The notes under the pieces were generated by a model. That model was not told the origin of the DNA. It searched no databases and saw only the letters and a program-made list of their open reading frames with translations. Made by a program: the position numbers and the translations under genes. Source: Roseobacter sp. GAI101 (GTDB lineage Bacteria; Pseudomonadota; Alphaproteobacteria; Rhodobacterales; Rhodobacteraceae). Taken from it: a stretch of 64,000 nt of DNA. The stretch's first letter is position 1. The number at the start of each line of letters is the position of its first letter. This document shows positions 1 through 9,074 of this stretch, one piece after another. The stretch covers positions 3,026,929 through 3,090,928 of the forward strand of contig NZ_DS999213.1 in the NCBI RefSeq assembly GCF_000156335.1, written 5' to 3'.

Positions 1-1
1 C

Positions 2-1255
2 GTCCTGCCGTGGTTCAAGCGCGCAGAAAACAACGTGCGCGGAGGTTGCGACCTTCACGGGGCGGGCGGGCCGCTGCAGGTGTCCGACCAGTCCGAACCG
101 CGCGCGATATCCCACGCTTTCGTTGGTGCGGCGGGCCAGCAACAGATCCGCCACACCTCTGATTTTAACGGCCCCCGTCAGGAAGGGGCTGGCCTTTATC
201 AGGTGACCCAGTTCCACGAAGGCGCACGGCGCGGCGAACGCTGTTCTGCTGCGGCTGGGTATCTGCCGGATGCCGTGCAGGCGCGGCCCAACCTGACGGT
301 GCTGACCCGGTGTCAGGCGCGCAGGGTGATCCTGAGGGATGGCCGCGCCGTTGGCCTTGAGGTGCGCCAAGGCGGTGAGATGCGAACGCCCAAGGCCAAT
401 CGAGAGGTGATCCTGTCGGCTGGCGCATTCGGGTCGCCGCAGCTGTTGATGCTGTCAGGCATTGGCCCGCGTGACGAACTGGCTGCCCACGGGATCGACT
501 GCCACCACGAACTGCCCGGCGTTGGCCAGAACCTTCAGGACCATCTGGATTACGTCGTCAGCTATAAATCGAAACGCAAGGATGTGATCAGTCTGGGACC
601 ACGCGGGCTGCTTGATCTGGCAAGGGCCGGGGTGCGCTGGCGGCGGGACGGGGCGGGGTTGTTCGCGACGCCGTTCGGCGAAGGCGGCGCGTTCCTGCGC
701 TCAGATCCCGGTCTTGACCGGCCCGATCTGCAACTCCATTTCGTCATCGGGATTGTCGACGATCACTTGCGCAAGATCCATCTGAGCCATGGGTATTCCT
801 GCCACGTTTGCGTACTGCGCCCTCATAGCCGCGGGACCTTGGGCCTGACATCTGCTGACCCGAACGCGGCCCCACGCATTGATCCGCAATACTTGAGCGA
901 CCCGCGCGATCTGGAGCTGCTGAAGAAGGGTGCCCGGATGATGCAAGATATCCTGGATGCACCGCCGCTGGACCCGTGGCGCGGCAAGAAGCTGTATGAC
1001 CACGACGGGTCCGACAGCGCCCTTGAGGCTGATATCCGCAGCCGCGCGGATTCAATCTATCACCCCGCCGGAACGTGCCGGATGGGCGTCGATGATATGG
1101 CAGTGGTTGATCCTGCGGCGCGTGTGCACGGCATTGAAGGGCTGCGCGTCGTGGATGCGTCGGTCATGCCGCGCTTGCCGGGGGGCAACACGAATGCGCC
1201 CACGATCATGATCGCGGAAAAGATCGCGGGCGGGATGCGGGGTGTTCCGGCCTAG
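2..1255 (+). CDS. GMC family FAD oxidoreductase (choline/alcohol dehydrogenase type), 3' part
   Basis: The reading frame is open from the left edge, so only the last 417 residues are present; the N-terminal FAD-binding GxGxxG region lies outside the window. What remains is typical of glucose-methanol-choline oxidoreductases: a DFNG...GLYQVTQF stretch, the [11 protein letters not shown] motif, the [11 protein letters not shown] signature, and the C-terminal catalytic histidine in [10 protein letters not shown] followed by [14 protein letters not shown]. The family oxidises primary alcohols or choline with FAD. Sequence alone does not separate a BetA-type choline dehydrogenase from an alcohol dehydrogenase, and no bet genes are visible beside it. 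It ends convergently with the GST gene, sharing four bases. Confidence 0.85.
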   Translation, partial: VLPWFKRAENNVRGGCDLHGAGGPLQVSDQSEPRAISHAFVGAAGQQQIRHTSDFNGPRQEGAGLYQVTQFHEGARRGERCSAAAGYLPDAVQARPNLTVLTRCQARRVILRDGRAVGLEVRQGGEMRTPKANREVILSAGAFGSPQLLMLSGIGPRDELAAHGIDCHHELPGVGQNLQDHLDYVVSYKSKRKDVISLGPRGLLDLARAGVRWRRDGAGLFATPFGEGGAFLRSDPGLDRPDLQLHFVIGIVDDHLRKIHLSHGYSCHVCVLRPHSRGTLGLTSADPNAAPRIDPQYLSDPRDLELLKKGARMMQDILDAPPLDPWRGKKLYDHDGSDSALEADIRSRADSIYHPAGTCRMGVDDMAVVDPAARVHGIEGLRVVDASVMPRLPGGNTNAPTIMIAEKIAGGMRGVPA

Positions 1256-1959
1256 GACAAAGGCCGCGCTGGTATGTTCAGGCCCTTCTGAACGGCGGGC
1301 CGGTCTTCGAAGCGCTGGACGTAATCCACCAGATTGCGGTGGTCCGACCAGCCGACGGCGTCTTGCGCCCCGTAGAAATCAAGCGCTCGCAACCACGGGG
1401 CCACTGCGATGTCGGCAATGGAATAGTGTGGCCCCGCGACCCAGTCCTTGCCCGCAAGCGCAAGGTCCAGCACTGCCAGTAGGCGCTTGGCCTCGGCAAT
1501 GTAGCGCTGCTGGGGGCGCTTGTCCTCCCACTCGGAGCCCGCGAATTTATAGAAAAAACCAAGCTGGCCCAGCATCGGCCCCAGCCCGCCCATCTGGAAC
1601 ATGACCCATTGGATGATCTCGGCCTTTTCCGAAGCCGTGCTGCCCATCAGCTTGCCGGATTTTTCCGCCAGATAGATCAGGATCGCACCGCTTTCGAACA
1701 GCCCGACCGGGGTGCCGTCCGGTCCGTTGGGGTCGATGATGGCAGGGATCTTGTTGTTGGGGTTCAGTGACAGGAATTCCGGGCTTTTCACGTCTTCGTC
1801 TTTCAACGTCACCAGATGTGGCTCGTAGGGGATGCCCATTTCCTCGAGCGCAATCGAGGCTTTGACCCCGTTCGGCGTGGGAAAGGAATAAAGTTGCAGA
1901 ATATCGGAATTCTGCGCGGGCCATTTTTTCGTAATGGGAAAGGCGGTCAAATCGGCCAT
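1252..1959 (-). CDS. Glutathione S-transferase family protein (YghU/YfcG-like)
   Basis: This 235-residue protein has an N-terminal thioredoxin-like GST domain (roughly residues 18-105, with [18 protein letters not shown] and [13 protein letters not shown]) and a C-terminal helical domain with the [11 protein letters not shown] signature. The pattern resembles YfcG/YghU, GSTs that act as glutathione-dependent disulfide-bond reductases; that substrate class is inferred from family resemblance only. It is cytosolic, with no signal peptide. It lies divergent from mscL, and its end overlaps the stop of the GMC oxidoreductase by four bases. Confidence 0.85.
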   Translation of the reverse strand: MADLTAFPITKKWPAQNSDILQLYSFPTPNGVKASIALEEMGIPYEPHLVTLKDEDVKSPEFLSLNPNNKIPAIIDPNGPDGTPVGLFESGAILIYLAEKSGKLMGSTASEKAEIIQWVMFQMGGLGPMLGQLGFFYKFAGSEWEDKRPQQRYIAEAKRLLAVLDLALAGKDWVAGPHYSIADIAVAPWLRALDFYGAQDAVGWSDHRNLVDYVQRFEDRPAVQKGLNIPARPLS

Positions 1960-2111
1960 TGGGGCGGGCTCCTTGCTAAAGTTTCCTTTGTACTTAGCGA
2001 GCGAAACGTCAGAAAACAGGCTAGATCGGCAGAAAAGCTGTGTTAACGGAGAACATCGGCACGTTACGATTCGTAAACAGCGCCTTAAGAAAACTCCACG
2101 AGGGACAAAAT

Positions 2112-2543
2112 ATGCTTCAAGAATTCAAGGACTTCATTGCCAAAGGCAACGTCATGGATCTGGCCGTCGGTATCATCATCGGTGCCGCATTCACTGCAAT
2201 TGTCAGTTCATTGGTCAGCGACCTGATCAACCCGATCATCGGTCTGGTGCTGGGCGGCGTCGATTTCACCGACATGTATGTTGTGCTGTCGGGCACCGTC
2301 CCCGCCGGTGCCGGTCTGGATATCGCGCGCGACTCCGGTGCGGCCATTTTCGCCTATGGTGCCTTTATCACTGCGTGCATCAACTTCTTTATCATCGCTT
2401 TCGTCGTGTTCATGCTGGTCAAGATGGTGAACCGTCTGAAATCGATCGCTGAAAAACCGGATGACATCGCACCCGAGGTCAAAACTGGCCCAAGCCAGTT
2501 GGACGTGTTGCTGCAAATCCGCGACGAGCTTGCGAAAAAGTGA
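2112..2543 (+). CDS. mscL: Large-conductance mechanosensitive channel MscL
   Basis: MscL forms a homopentameric inner-membrane pore that opens under membrane tension and releases solutes during hypo-osmotic shock. The 143-residue product fits the family's usual length. It begins with an amphipathic N-helix ([20 protein letters not shown]), followed by TM1 (about residues 17-45, [18 protein letters not shown]), a periplasmic loop, TM2 (about 76-102, ending [14 protein letters not shown]) and a cytoplasmic helix. The start at 2112 is chosen because AGGGA sits six bases upstream and the protein then begins exactly as the family does; an in-frame start at 2040 adds 24 unrelated residues. A bidirectional terminator follows. 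Confidence 0.96.
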   Translation: MLQEFKDFIAKGNVMDLAVGIIIGAAFTAIVSSLVSDLINPIIGLVLGGVDFTDMYVVLSGTVPAGAGLDIARDSGAAIFAYGAFITACINFFIIAFVVFMLVKMVNRLKSIAEKPDDIAPEVKTGPSQLDVLLQIRDELAKK

Positions 2544-2570
2544 CCGGCAACCTGACCTCCGGAACAAAAA

Positions 2571-2597
2571 AAGGCCCGCAGCGATTGCGGGCCTTTT
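2571..2597. terminator. Bidirectional intrinsic terminator between mscL and ald
   Basis: A 10-bp stem (AAGGCCCGCA with TGCGGGCCTT) encloses the loop GCGAT. An A-run precedes it and a T-run follows it, so it can stop transcription from mscL on the plus strand and from ald on the minus strand. Confidence 0.9.
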
Positions 2598-2613
2598 GTA
2601 TCTGTCGGTCTGC

Positions 2614-3732
2614 CTAGCCTGTGATCGCTTCGTCTGCTGTGATCGCATCCATGCCCAAGGCCTCGGCAACGGCGGCATAGGTCAGTTGACCGGCATGTAC
2701 GTTCAACCCGGCCTTAAGGTGCGGATCATCGGCGCAGGCTTTTTTCCAACCCTTGTCGGCCAGCGCCAGCATGAAGGGCATCGTCGCATTGCCAAGCGCG
2801 ATGGTCGAGGTCCGCGCAACAGCCCCCGGCATGTTGGCCACACAATAATGCATGATGCCGTCAACCTCGTAGATCGGGTCGTGGTGGGTGGTGGCCTTTG
2901 ATGTTTCAAAGCAGCCGCCCTGGTCAATCGCCACGTCGACAAGCACGGCACCTGGTTTCAGTTCGGACAGCTGTGCCCGGCTGATCAGTTTGGGGGCCGC
3001 GGCACCGGGGACAAGCACGGCACCGATGATCATATCGGCCTGACGCGCCAGTTCGATGGTATTGCCGGCAGAGGCGTAGGATGTCTTGAACACGCCGCCA
3101 TAGATGTCGTCCAGATAGCGCAGACGGGGCAGGGAGCGGTCGAGTACGGTCACATCCGCACCCATTCCGGCCGCGATGCGCGCGGCATGGGTGCCGACGA
3201 CACCGCCGCCGATGACCACGACATGGGCGGGGCCAACGCCCGGAACGCCGCCCATCAATACACCACGTCCGCCATTTGCCTTTTGCAAGGTCCACGCCCC
3301 GACCTGAGGGGCGAGCCGCCCGGCTACCTCTGACATCGGTGCCAGCAGCGGTAGGCCGCCCGCGCGGTCCGTCACGGTTTCATAGGCGATGCAGGTCGCG
3401 CCCGAGGCGATCAGATCATTGGTCTGGGCGGCATCGGGGGCAAGGTGCAGGTAGGTGAACAGGATTTGCCCTTCGCGCAGCATCTTGCGCTCGGCGGCCT
3501 GGGGTTCCTTGACCTTGACGATCATGTCGGCGCTGGCGAAAATCTCGGCGGCAGTGGCGATGATGGTGGCACCGGCCTGAATATAATCGGCGTCTTCGAA
3601 ACCTGCGCCGATGCCGGCTCCTGTTTCGATGATCACCTCATGGCCGTGCTTTACAGCCTCGAAGGCGGCGTTTGGGGTCATGCCAACGCGGTATTCTTGT
3701 GGTTTGATCTCTTTGGGGCAGCCAATTTTCAT
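2614..3732 (-). CDS. ald: Alanine dehydrogenase
   Basis: Catalyses NAD-dependent oxidative deamination of L-alanine to pyruvate and ammonium, and the reverse. The 372-residue length is standard. Visible are the N-terminal [10 protein letters not shown]...YRVGMTP motif with Arg15, the substrate residues Lys75 (in VKVKEP) and His96 (TYLHLAPD), the NAD-binding glycine motif [12 protein letters not shown] near residue 175, and the [13 protein letters not shown] catalytic segment with its aspartate near 269. It is transcribed away from an Lrp/AsnC-type regulator, and a palindrome lies between them. Such pairing is the standard arrangement for alanine-inducible ald control. Confidence 0.96.
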   Translation of the reverse strand: MKIGCPKEIKPQEYRVGMTPNAAFEAVKHGHEVIIETGAGIGAGFEDADYIQAGATIIATAAEIFASADMIVKVKEPQAAERKMLREGQILFTYLHLAPDAAQTNDLIASGATCIAYETVTDRAGGLPLLAPMSEVAGRLAPQVGAWTLQKANGGRGVLMGGVPGVGPAHVVVIGGGVVGTHAARIAAGMGADVTVLDRSLPRLRYLDDIYGGVFKTSYASAGNTIELARQADMIIGAVLVPGAAAPKLISRAQLSELKPGAVLVDVAIDQGGCFETSKATTHHDPIYEVDGIMHYCVANMPGAVARTSTIALGNATMPFMLALADKGWKKACADDPHLKAGLNVHAGQLTYAAVAEALGMDAITADEAITG

Positions 3733-3821
3733 GATTCAAATCCTGTTGGGGTGTCTTTGCGCCACGATACGCCCCTCAAAGCGCAAAAAGGCACGAAATA
3801 CGGGTCGCCAATGGGGCCGTT

Positions 3822-3840
3822 CTTCGAATAGTATTCGAAG
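3822..3840. promoter_or_regulatory. Palindromic operator candidate between ald and its Lrp-type regulator
   Basis: CTTCGAATA, one central G, then TATTCGAAG: two perfect 9-bp inverted arms in the 140-base divergent spacer. A weaker related palindrome (GCGA-N5-TCGC around AGTAT) is centred near 3862, about 31 bp or three helical turns away. Lrp/AsnC proteins bind such repeated dyads. Assignment to this regulator is inferred from position. Confidence 0.6.
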
Positions 3841-3872
3841 ATTGTTCACAAACACGCGAAAGTATCGCACGA

Positions 3873-4334
3873 ATGACCCTAGACGAGATTGATCGACGCA
3901 TCCTGACGGCCCTGCAACAATCAGGGCGCATGTCGAATTCCGAACTGTCGGAAAAGGTGCATCTGTCTCCGTCAGCCTGTCACCGTCGCGTGCAACGGCT
4001 GGAATCCGACGGCTATATTCGGGGCTATGTCGCGCTGTTGGATGCGCGCAAGATGGGTGTGCCCACGACGGTGTTTGTCGAGATAACCTTGCAAGGACAA
4101 GCCGACGAAGTGCTGGACGCCTTTGAAAAGGCCGTCGCGCGCATCCCCGATGTATTGGAATGCCATTTGATGGCAGGCTCCGCCGATTACCTGCTGAAGG
4201 TCGTCGCCGAAAACACCGAAGATTTCGCGCGCATCCACCGCCAGTATCTGGCGCGTCTGCCCGGGGTCGGACAGATGCAATCCAGCTTTGCCTTGCGCAC
4301 GGTAAGCAACACGACGGCGCTGCCCGTGGGCTAG
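3873..4334 (+). CDS. Lrp/AsnC family transcriptional regulator (probable regulator of ald)
   Basis: A 153-residue DNA-binding regulator. Residues 1-60 form the winged helix-turn-helix (DEIDRRILTALQQSGRMSNSELSEKV, then SPSACHRRVQRLE), and about 65-145 form the RAM/AsnC ligand domain (VFVEITLQGQ, VLECHLMAGSADYLLKV, LPGVGQMQSSFALRTV). Members of this family bind amino acids and form octamers that wrap DNA. Its divergent position next to ald and the palindrome in the spacer point to an AldR-type activator responding to L-alanine; the ligand is inferred. The gene ends 12 bases from the convergent end of matB. Confidence 0.9.
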   Translation: MTLDEIDRRILTALQQSGRMSNSELSEKVHLSPSACHRRVQRLESDGYIRGYVALLDARKMGVPTTVFVEITLQGQADEVLDAFEKAVARIPDVLECHLMAGSADYLLKVVAENTEDFARIHRQYLARLPGVGQMQSSFALRTVSNTTALPVG

Positions 4335-4346
4335 GTGCCGTTTAGG

Positions 4347-5861
4347 TTACGCTGAAAACAGCCCCTGAAACTGATCCCGCAGCGCTTTTTTCTGCACTTT
4401 GCCCATCGTGTTGCGCGGCAGTTCCGGCAGGACGATCAACTTTTGCGGATGCTTGAACCGTGCAAGCGACTTGGCGATGTTGGTCATGATCTGCTCAAGG
4501 TTGGGGTCCGTATCCCCCTGCGGCACGATGATCCCGACAACCGTTTCGCCGAAATCAGGGTGCGGCACGCCGATCACGGCGCTTTCCAGGACGCCTTCTT
4601 CTTGATCCAGCAGCAGTTCGATTTCTTTGGGGTAGATGTTGTAGCCGCCCGAAATGATCAGATCCTTGTTGCGGCCCACGATATGCACATAGCCGTCCGG
4701 ATCAATCTGCCCCAGATCCCCGGTGATAAAGAACCCGTCCGCGCGCAGTTCTTCGGCGGTCTTTTCGGGCATCTGCCAATAGCCCTTGAACACGTTGGGC
4801 CCTCTGACTTCGATCTCTCCGATCTCGCCTTGGGGCAGGGTTTCGCCGGTCTTGCTGTCGGTAATCTTGAGCTCGGTACCCGGTAGCGGAAAGCCGACTG
4901 TTCCCGCGCGCCGTTCCCCGTCATAGGGGTTCGAGGTGTTCATGTTGGTTTCGGTCATCCCGTAGCGTTCAAGAATGCGCATGCCGGTGCGCTTTTCGAA
5001 CTGCACATGGGTTTCGGCCAGCAAAGGCGCGCTGCCGGACACGAACAGGCGCATATGCGAGACCAGTTCCCTGGTGAACCGCGGGTCGCCCAGCAGGCGC
5101 GTGTAAAAGGTCGGCACACCCATCATGGTCGTGGCCTGGGGTAGGTGGTCAATCACCTGATCCAGCTTGAAGCCGGGCAGAAAGATCATGCTGCCGCCAG
5201 CCAGAAGCGTTATGTTCGACGCAACGAACAGACCATGCGTGTGAAAGATCGGCAGGGCATGCAGCAGGACATCTTGGGATGTGAACCGCCATTGCGCCAT
5301 CAGGACCTGCGCGTTCGACAGCAGGTTGTTCTGCGTCAGCATCGCGCCTTTGGATCGCCCCGTTGTCCCCGAGGTATAAAGGAAAGCGGCCAGATCGTCG
5401 CCGTCACGTGTGACGGTTTCAAAGCTGGTGGGCATCGCCTTGGCCTGATCTGTGAAGCTGCCCGAGCCGTCTGCGTTCAACGTCTCGAGCGTGGCACCGC
5501 AGGCCTTGGCGACAGGGGCGAGGCCATCGGCACCGGCCTGATCGCACAGGACCAACCGCGCACCGCTGTTTTCGACAAAATAGGACACCTCGTCCGGGGT
5601 GTAGGCCGTGTTCAGGGGCAAGAACACCACGCCAGCCTGGGCGCAGGCGGCGTAGACCGCCAATGCCTGAGGAGATTTGGCGATTTGCACGGCAAGCCTG
5701 TCACCCGGTTCCAACCCCATCCGGGTCAGCAGGCCCGCGTATTGCGCAGCCGTCTGCAAGAAAGCGGCATAGGTGATCGCGCTGCCGTCGGGCAGGTGCA
5801 GGAACACCGCGTCATTATTAAGATGCTGCCCGAAGAGGCTGTCAAAAAGAGGGTTGGCCAT
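4347..5861 (-). CDS. matB: Malonyl-CoA synthetase (MatB-like acyl-CoA ligase)
   Basis: An ANL-superfamily adenylating enzyme of 504 residues that would convert malonate, ATP and CoA to malonyl-CoA. Visible are the P-loop motif YTSGTTGRSKGAMLT (near residue 165), the ERYGMTETNMN motif (about 299), and the hinge and C-terminal domain with GRNKDLIISGGYNIYPKEIE and the catalytic lysine in PRNTMGKVQKK. Identity as malonate-specific rests on context: it is the last gene of an apparent operon with malonyl-CoA decarboxylase and a TRAP importer, 12 bases downstream of the decarboxylase. Another dicarboxyl or fatty acyl substrate is possible from sequence alone. Confidence 0.88.
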   Translation of the reverse strand: MANPLFDSLFGQHLNNDAVFLHLPDGSAITYAAFLQTAAQYAGLLTRMGLEPGDRLAVQIAKSPQALAVYAACAQAGVVFLPLNTAYTPDEVSYFVENSGARLVLCDQAGADGLAPVAKACGATLETLNADGSGSFTDQAKAMPTSFETVTRDGDDLAAFLYTSGTTGRSKGAMLTQNNLLSNAQVLMAQWRFTSQDVLLHALPIFHTHGLFVASNITLLAGGSMIFLPGFKLDQVIDHLPQATTMMGVPTFYTRLLGDPRFTRELVSHMRLFVSGSAPLLAETHVQFEKRTGMRILERYGMTETNMNTSNPYDGERRAGTVGFPLPGTELKITDSKTGETLPQGEIGEIEVRGPNVFKGYWQMPEKTAEELRADGFFITGDLGQIDPDGYVHIVGRNKDLIISGGYNIYPKEIELLLDQEEGVLESAVIGVPHPDFGETVVGIIVPQGDTDPNLEQIMTNIAKSLARFKHPQKLIVLPELPRNTMGKVQKKALRDQFQGLFSA

Positions 5862-5873
5862 GGCGATATTCCC

Positions 5874-7106
5874 TTAGGTGTCTGACTTGAACGACGCGCT
5901 TAGGGCACGGACGTCTGGCGACGCGATGACCGTTTTTTCAGCGACAAACTGTTCGTGATTCTTAGTGATTTGCGACAGGTCGTAAAGGTAATTCACCATC
6001 GCGCCATTTGATTGCGCCATGCCCTTGTCCGACAGGTCGGCATTGCCGTGCACGGCATGGACCATCGCGCCGTTGCCAAGGTGGAACCGCGCAACAGGGT
6101 CCGCAGGCATCCCGTCGGGGCGCTTTGCCTCAAGCAGGTAATGGGCGGCAAGGTTGACGGGGTTGGCGTCTGGAACCGCATCGGTTTTCTTGAGCCATGC
6201 GTTCAAGCCGGGGATCGGTGACAGCGTGACGAAATTCTTGAGCATCGGCAGGTCGCGCGACAGGTCGGCGGCAACCTGTTTGATCAGCGAATTGCCAAAG
6301 GAAATCCCCGCCAACCCTGCCTGACAGTTCGAGATTGAATAGAAAACGGCGGTGTCTGCATCTTGGGGATGGATCGCGTCGCGGCCATCGGCCAGCAGGC
6401 TTTGAATGGAATCAGGGATGCCTTGGGTCAGGGCAACCTCGACGAAAATAAGCGGCTCTCCTGCCATGGCGGGATGAAAGAACCCAAAGCAGCGTCTGTC
6501 AGCCGGTTGCAGACGGCGCTGCAGGTCTTCCCAGCTGTCGATGGCGTGTACGGCCTCGTAAGCGATGATTTTTTCCAGGATTTCAGCAGGGCTGGACCAG
6601 TTCAGGGGCCGCAGTACCAGAAATCCGCGGTTGAACCAGGACGAGAACAGATGCTGGAAATCGACGTCCAGAGGGGCCAGATCGGGATGCTTGCGCAGGA
6701 AATCCAGCAGGTCCTTGCGCATCGCCACCAGCTGCGCGGTGGCACCGGGAACCTGGTTCAGCCTGCGGATCAACTCTTGCCGTGGGGGTTCGCATGCTTT
6801 GGCGAAGGCGCGGTAACTGTCTTTGGACGGGGTATCCTGGTAGGACTGAAGGGCATCCGTGACCTTTTGCGGGTCGATCTCGAGGTCATGGGTCATGAAC
6901 ACGAAGAACGCCAGTTTCTCGTCGGTATCCATGGCGGCATACCGATCAAGGATCAAGCGCGCCAAGGTACTGCCGGACACTTCGCCGTGGCTGCCCAGCA
7001 GATCACTGGCCAGCTCGGTTATGCTCCGCCCGGCAGCCTCGTCTGACAGGGCGCTGCGATAACGCCGTTCGAATACGGTTGAAATCAAACCTGCGAAAAA
7101 GCTCAT
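5874..7106 (-). CDS. matA: Malonyl-CoA decarboxylase
   Basis: Converts malonyl-CoA to acetyl-CoA and CO2, the second step of malonate use. The 410-residue protein carries the family signature SISNCQAGLAGISFGN (about residues 266-281) and, near the C-terminus, the HGNADLSDKGMAQSNGAMVNYLYD region that supplies catalytic residues in the known enzymes. The start at 7106 is chosen because it begins MSFFAGL and overlaps the TRAP permease stop as ATGA, a translational-coupling junction. A longer in-frame ORF extends to 7844 but only antisense or out-of-frame to the permease. The gene lies between the importer and the synthetase, consistent with a malonate operon. Confidence 0.93.
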   Translation of the reverse strand: MSFFAGLISTVFERRYRSALSDEAAGRSITELASDLLGSHGEVSGSTLARLILDRYAAMDTDEKLAFFVFMTHDLEIDPQKVTDALQSYQDTPSKDSYRAFAKACEPPRQELIRRLNQVPGATAQLVAMRKDLLDFLRKHPDLAPLDVDFQHLFSSWFNRGFLVLRPLNWSSPAEILEKIIAYEAVHAIDSWEDLQRRLQPADRRCFGFFHPAMAGEPLIFVEVALTQGIPDSIQSLLADGRDAIHPQDADTAVFYSISNCQAGLAGISFGNSLIKQVAADLSRDLPMLKNFVTLSPIPGLNAWLKKTDAVPDANPVNLAAHYLLEAKRPDGMPADPVARFHLGNGAMVHAVHGNADLSDKGMAQSNGAMVNYLYDLSQITKNHEQFVAEKTVIASPDVRALSASFKSDT

Positions 7107-8419
7107 CTTGCTGCCCCCATAACGGTATCGGGCAGCCATGTCGCCAGCCCCGGAAAGACGCAAAGCAGCACGATGGCCAGCACCATGCAGGCCACGAAGG
7201 GCATTGATCCGGTCAGGATCGTCCTCAGCGAGATATCCGGCGCGATGCCGTTGATGACGTAAAGGTTCAGGCCGACGGGTGGCGAGATCAGGCCGATTTC
7301 CATGTTGATGGTCAGCACGACGGCGAACCAGATCGGGTCGAACCCCGCAGTGGTGATGATTGGCAGCAAGATCGGTGCCGCCATCAGGATCACCGCGACC
7401 GGTGGCAGAAAGAAGCCCGCGATCAGCAAGAATACGTTGACGAAGCCCATCAGCACCCAGGGGTTCACATCCAGCGTGCCGATCCAGTTGGCGATGGATT
7501 GCGTGATGTAGAGGCTTGAAAGCATGTAGGAAAACACACCGGCGGCGGCGATGATGAACAGGATCATCACGCTTTCCTTGGTGCTGTCGCGCAGGACGAC
7601 CCACAGGTCTTTGGGGTTCCACAGCTTGTAGATCACCATCGCGATGATCAGGCACAGCAACGCGCCGACGGCGGCGGTTTCCGAAGGCGTGGCGACGCCG
7701 CCATACATGGCATAAAGCACACCAAGGATGATCAGCAGGAAGGGGATGACACGTGGCAGGATCTCGAACTTTTCCTTCCACGTGTAGTTGCCCGAAGACA
7801 GCAATTCGCGGTCGCCGGATTTCCATGTGGAATATAGCGACCATACCATGAACAGCGCCACCAGCAGCAGGCCGGGGATGACCCCCGCCAGAAACAGTCG
7901 CCCGATCGAGGTTTCCGTGGCGATGCCGTAGACGATCATGGTGACCGATGGCGGGATCAGAATGCCTAGGGTGCCGCCGGCAGCGATCGACCCTGCGGCG
8001 ACCCCGTCAGGATAGCCGCGTTTGCGCATTTCGGGGATGCCCATCTTGCCGATGGCGGCGCAGGTGGCCGGGCTTGATCCCGACATGGCCGCGAACAGGG
8101 CGCAGGCCCCGAGGTTCGAGATCACGAGCCCGCCGGGCACACGCGTCAACCAGCGCTCGAGTGCTTCGTAAAGGTCGGCCCCCGCGCGGGTCGAGGCGAT
8201 GGAGGACCCCATGATGATGAACATCGGGATCGACAGCAGGGCAAAGTTATCAAGCTTGCCGAACAGGATTTCAGGAAGCAATTCAAGCGACCGCATGCCG
8301 TCGAAGATCATCAGGAATCCGGTCGAGACGATCAAAAGGCCAAGGGCGACCGAAACCCCTGAAAACAAAACGATGATCGTGGATATGGCGACAAACGCGC
8401 CTAAAGTGAGCGGATCCAT
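7103..8419 (-). CDS. TRAP transporter large permease subunit (DctM family)
   Basis: The 438-residue inner-membrane protein has about 12 hydrophobic segments and characteristic DctM motifs: SIPMFIIMGSSIASTRAGADLYEAL near residue 60, the GGTLGILIPPS loop near 150, and LTINMEIGLISPPVGLNLYVINGI near 370. It is the Na+-coupled transport subunit of a TRAP importer. It starts at an ATG that overlaps the stop of the small subunit by one base (TAATG) and ends overlapping the decarboxylase start (ATGA). Context predicts malonate as substrate. Confidence 0.94.
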   Translation of the reverse strand: MDPLTLGAFVAISTIIVLFSGVSVALGLLIVSTGFLMIFDGMRSLELLPEILFGKLDNFALLSIPMFIIMGSSIASTRAGADLYEALERWLTRVPGGLVISNLGACALFAAMSGSSPATCAAIGKMGIPEMRKRGYPDGVAAGSIAAGGTLGILIPPSVTMIVYGIATETSIGRLFLAGVIPGLLLVALFMVWSLYSTWKSGDRELLSSGNYTWKEKFEILPRVIPFLLIILGVLYAMYGGVATPSETAAVGALLCLIIAMVIYKLWNPKDLWVVLRDSTKESVMILFIIAAAGVFSYMLSSLYITQSIANWIGTLDVNPWVLMGFVNVFLLIAGFFLPPVAVILMAAPILLPIITTAGFDPIWFAVVLTINMEIGLISPPVGLNLYVINGIAPDISLRTILTGSMPFVACMVLAIVLLCVFPGLATWLPDTVMGAAR

Positions 8420-8967
8420 TAAGCGTCCTCCAGCCCGAAGGGCTTATCAATTTTTAGAATGACAGCGACCAGATCCGCGATCAACTGTAGGAAAAACAGG
8501 GCAAAGCCAACAGGAAGGGACGCATAGGGTATCCACAGACGCACCCCCCATACCGTATCCGACTTCCAGTTCCTCTCGAACGCCAGATGCCAGAATTCAA
8601 AGCCGTACCAAAGCATGATCGCGACCATGACGATGGACAGGGACAGTGTAAAAATCGCCATGTTATAGCGCAGCTTCGGCCCCATCGTCAGCGGGATCAG
8701 GTCGACATTCACATGCCCGCGCAGCCGTTGAACATAGGGCAGGCCCACGAGGGTCGAACTGATGGCAAGGTAAATCACCGCTTCGGTCTGCCAGATGGTC
8801 GAACCATTCAGGACAAAACGGATAAAGATCATCTGGCAGGTGATCAGGACAGCGGCGACGATCATCGCGGCGGAAAACCAACCGGCCACAGTGGAAAGAG
8901 CCGCAACAGCTTTCAAGAACGGATTACCGCCCGTACGGGATACGACGGCAGCGCTTTGGCCAGCCAT
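8419..8967 (-). CDS. TRAP transporter small permease subunit (DctQ family)
   Basis: A 182-residue membrane protein with four hydrophobic segments and the DctQ pattern IFIRFVLNGSTIWQTEA...RLRGHVNVDLIP. It partners the large subunit in the membrane. The start at 8967 (MAGQSAAVVSR) is selected by the AGGAG ribosome site 10 bases upstream. The longer frame reaching 9129 would add 54 residues that are simply the neighbouring dctP tail read in another frame. The 107-base stretch between this start and the dctP stop contains no stop codon in any frame on this strand, which is unusual (see finding). Confidence 0.9.
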   Translation of the reverse strand: MAGQSAAVVSRTGGNPFLKAVAALSTVAGWFSAAMIVAAVLITCQMIFIRFVLNGSTIWQTEAVIYLAISSTLVGLPYVQRLRGHVNVDLIPLTMGPKLRYNMAIFTLSLSIVMVAIMLWYGFEFWHLAFERNWKSDTVWGVRLWIPYASLPVGFALFFLQLIADLVAVILKIDKPFGLEDA

Positions 8968-9074
8968 ATGGGGTCTCCTCGGGATATTTTGGGGATTTTG
9001 GTGGTGAGAGGGGCGCACACTCCCCCACTCTTTTTGATTCTCGACGCGAGGGCCATGTCCAAAGCGCTTGTCCA

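Noticed and set aside
5874..7844. A 656-codon frame starting inside the TRAP permease for the malonyl-CoA decarboxylase
   Set aside because: The first 246 codons are out-of-frame reading of the DctM gene; the real start is at 7106 with an ATGA junction.
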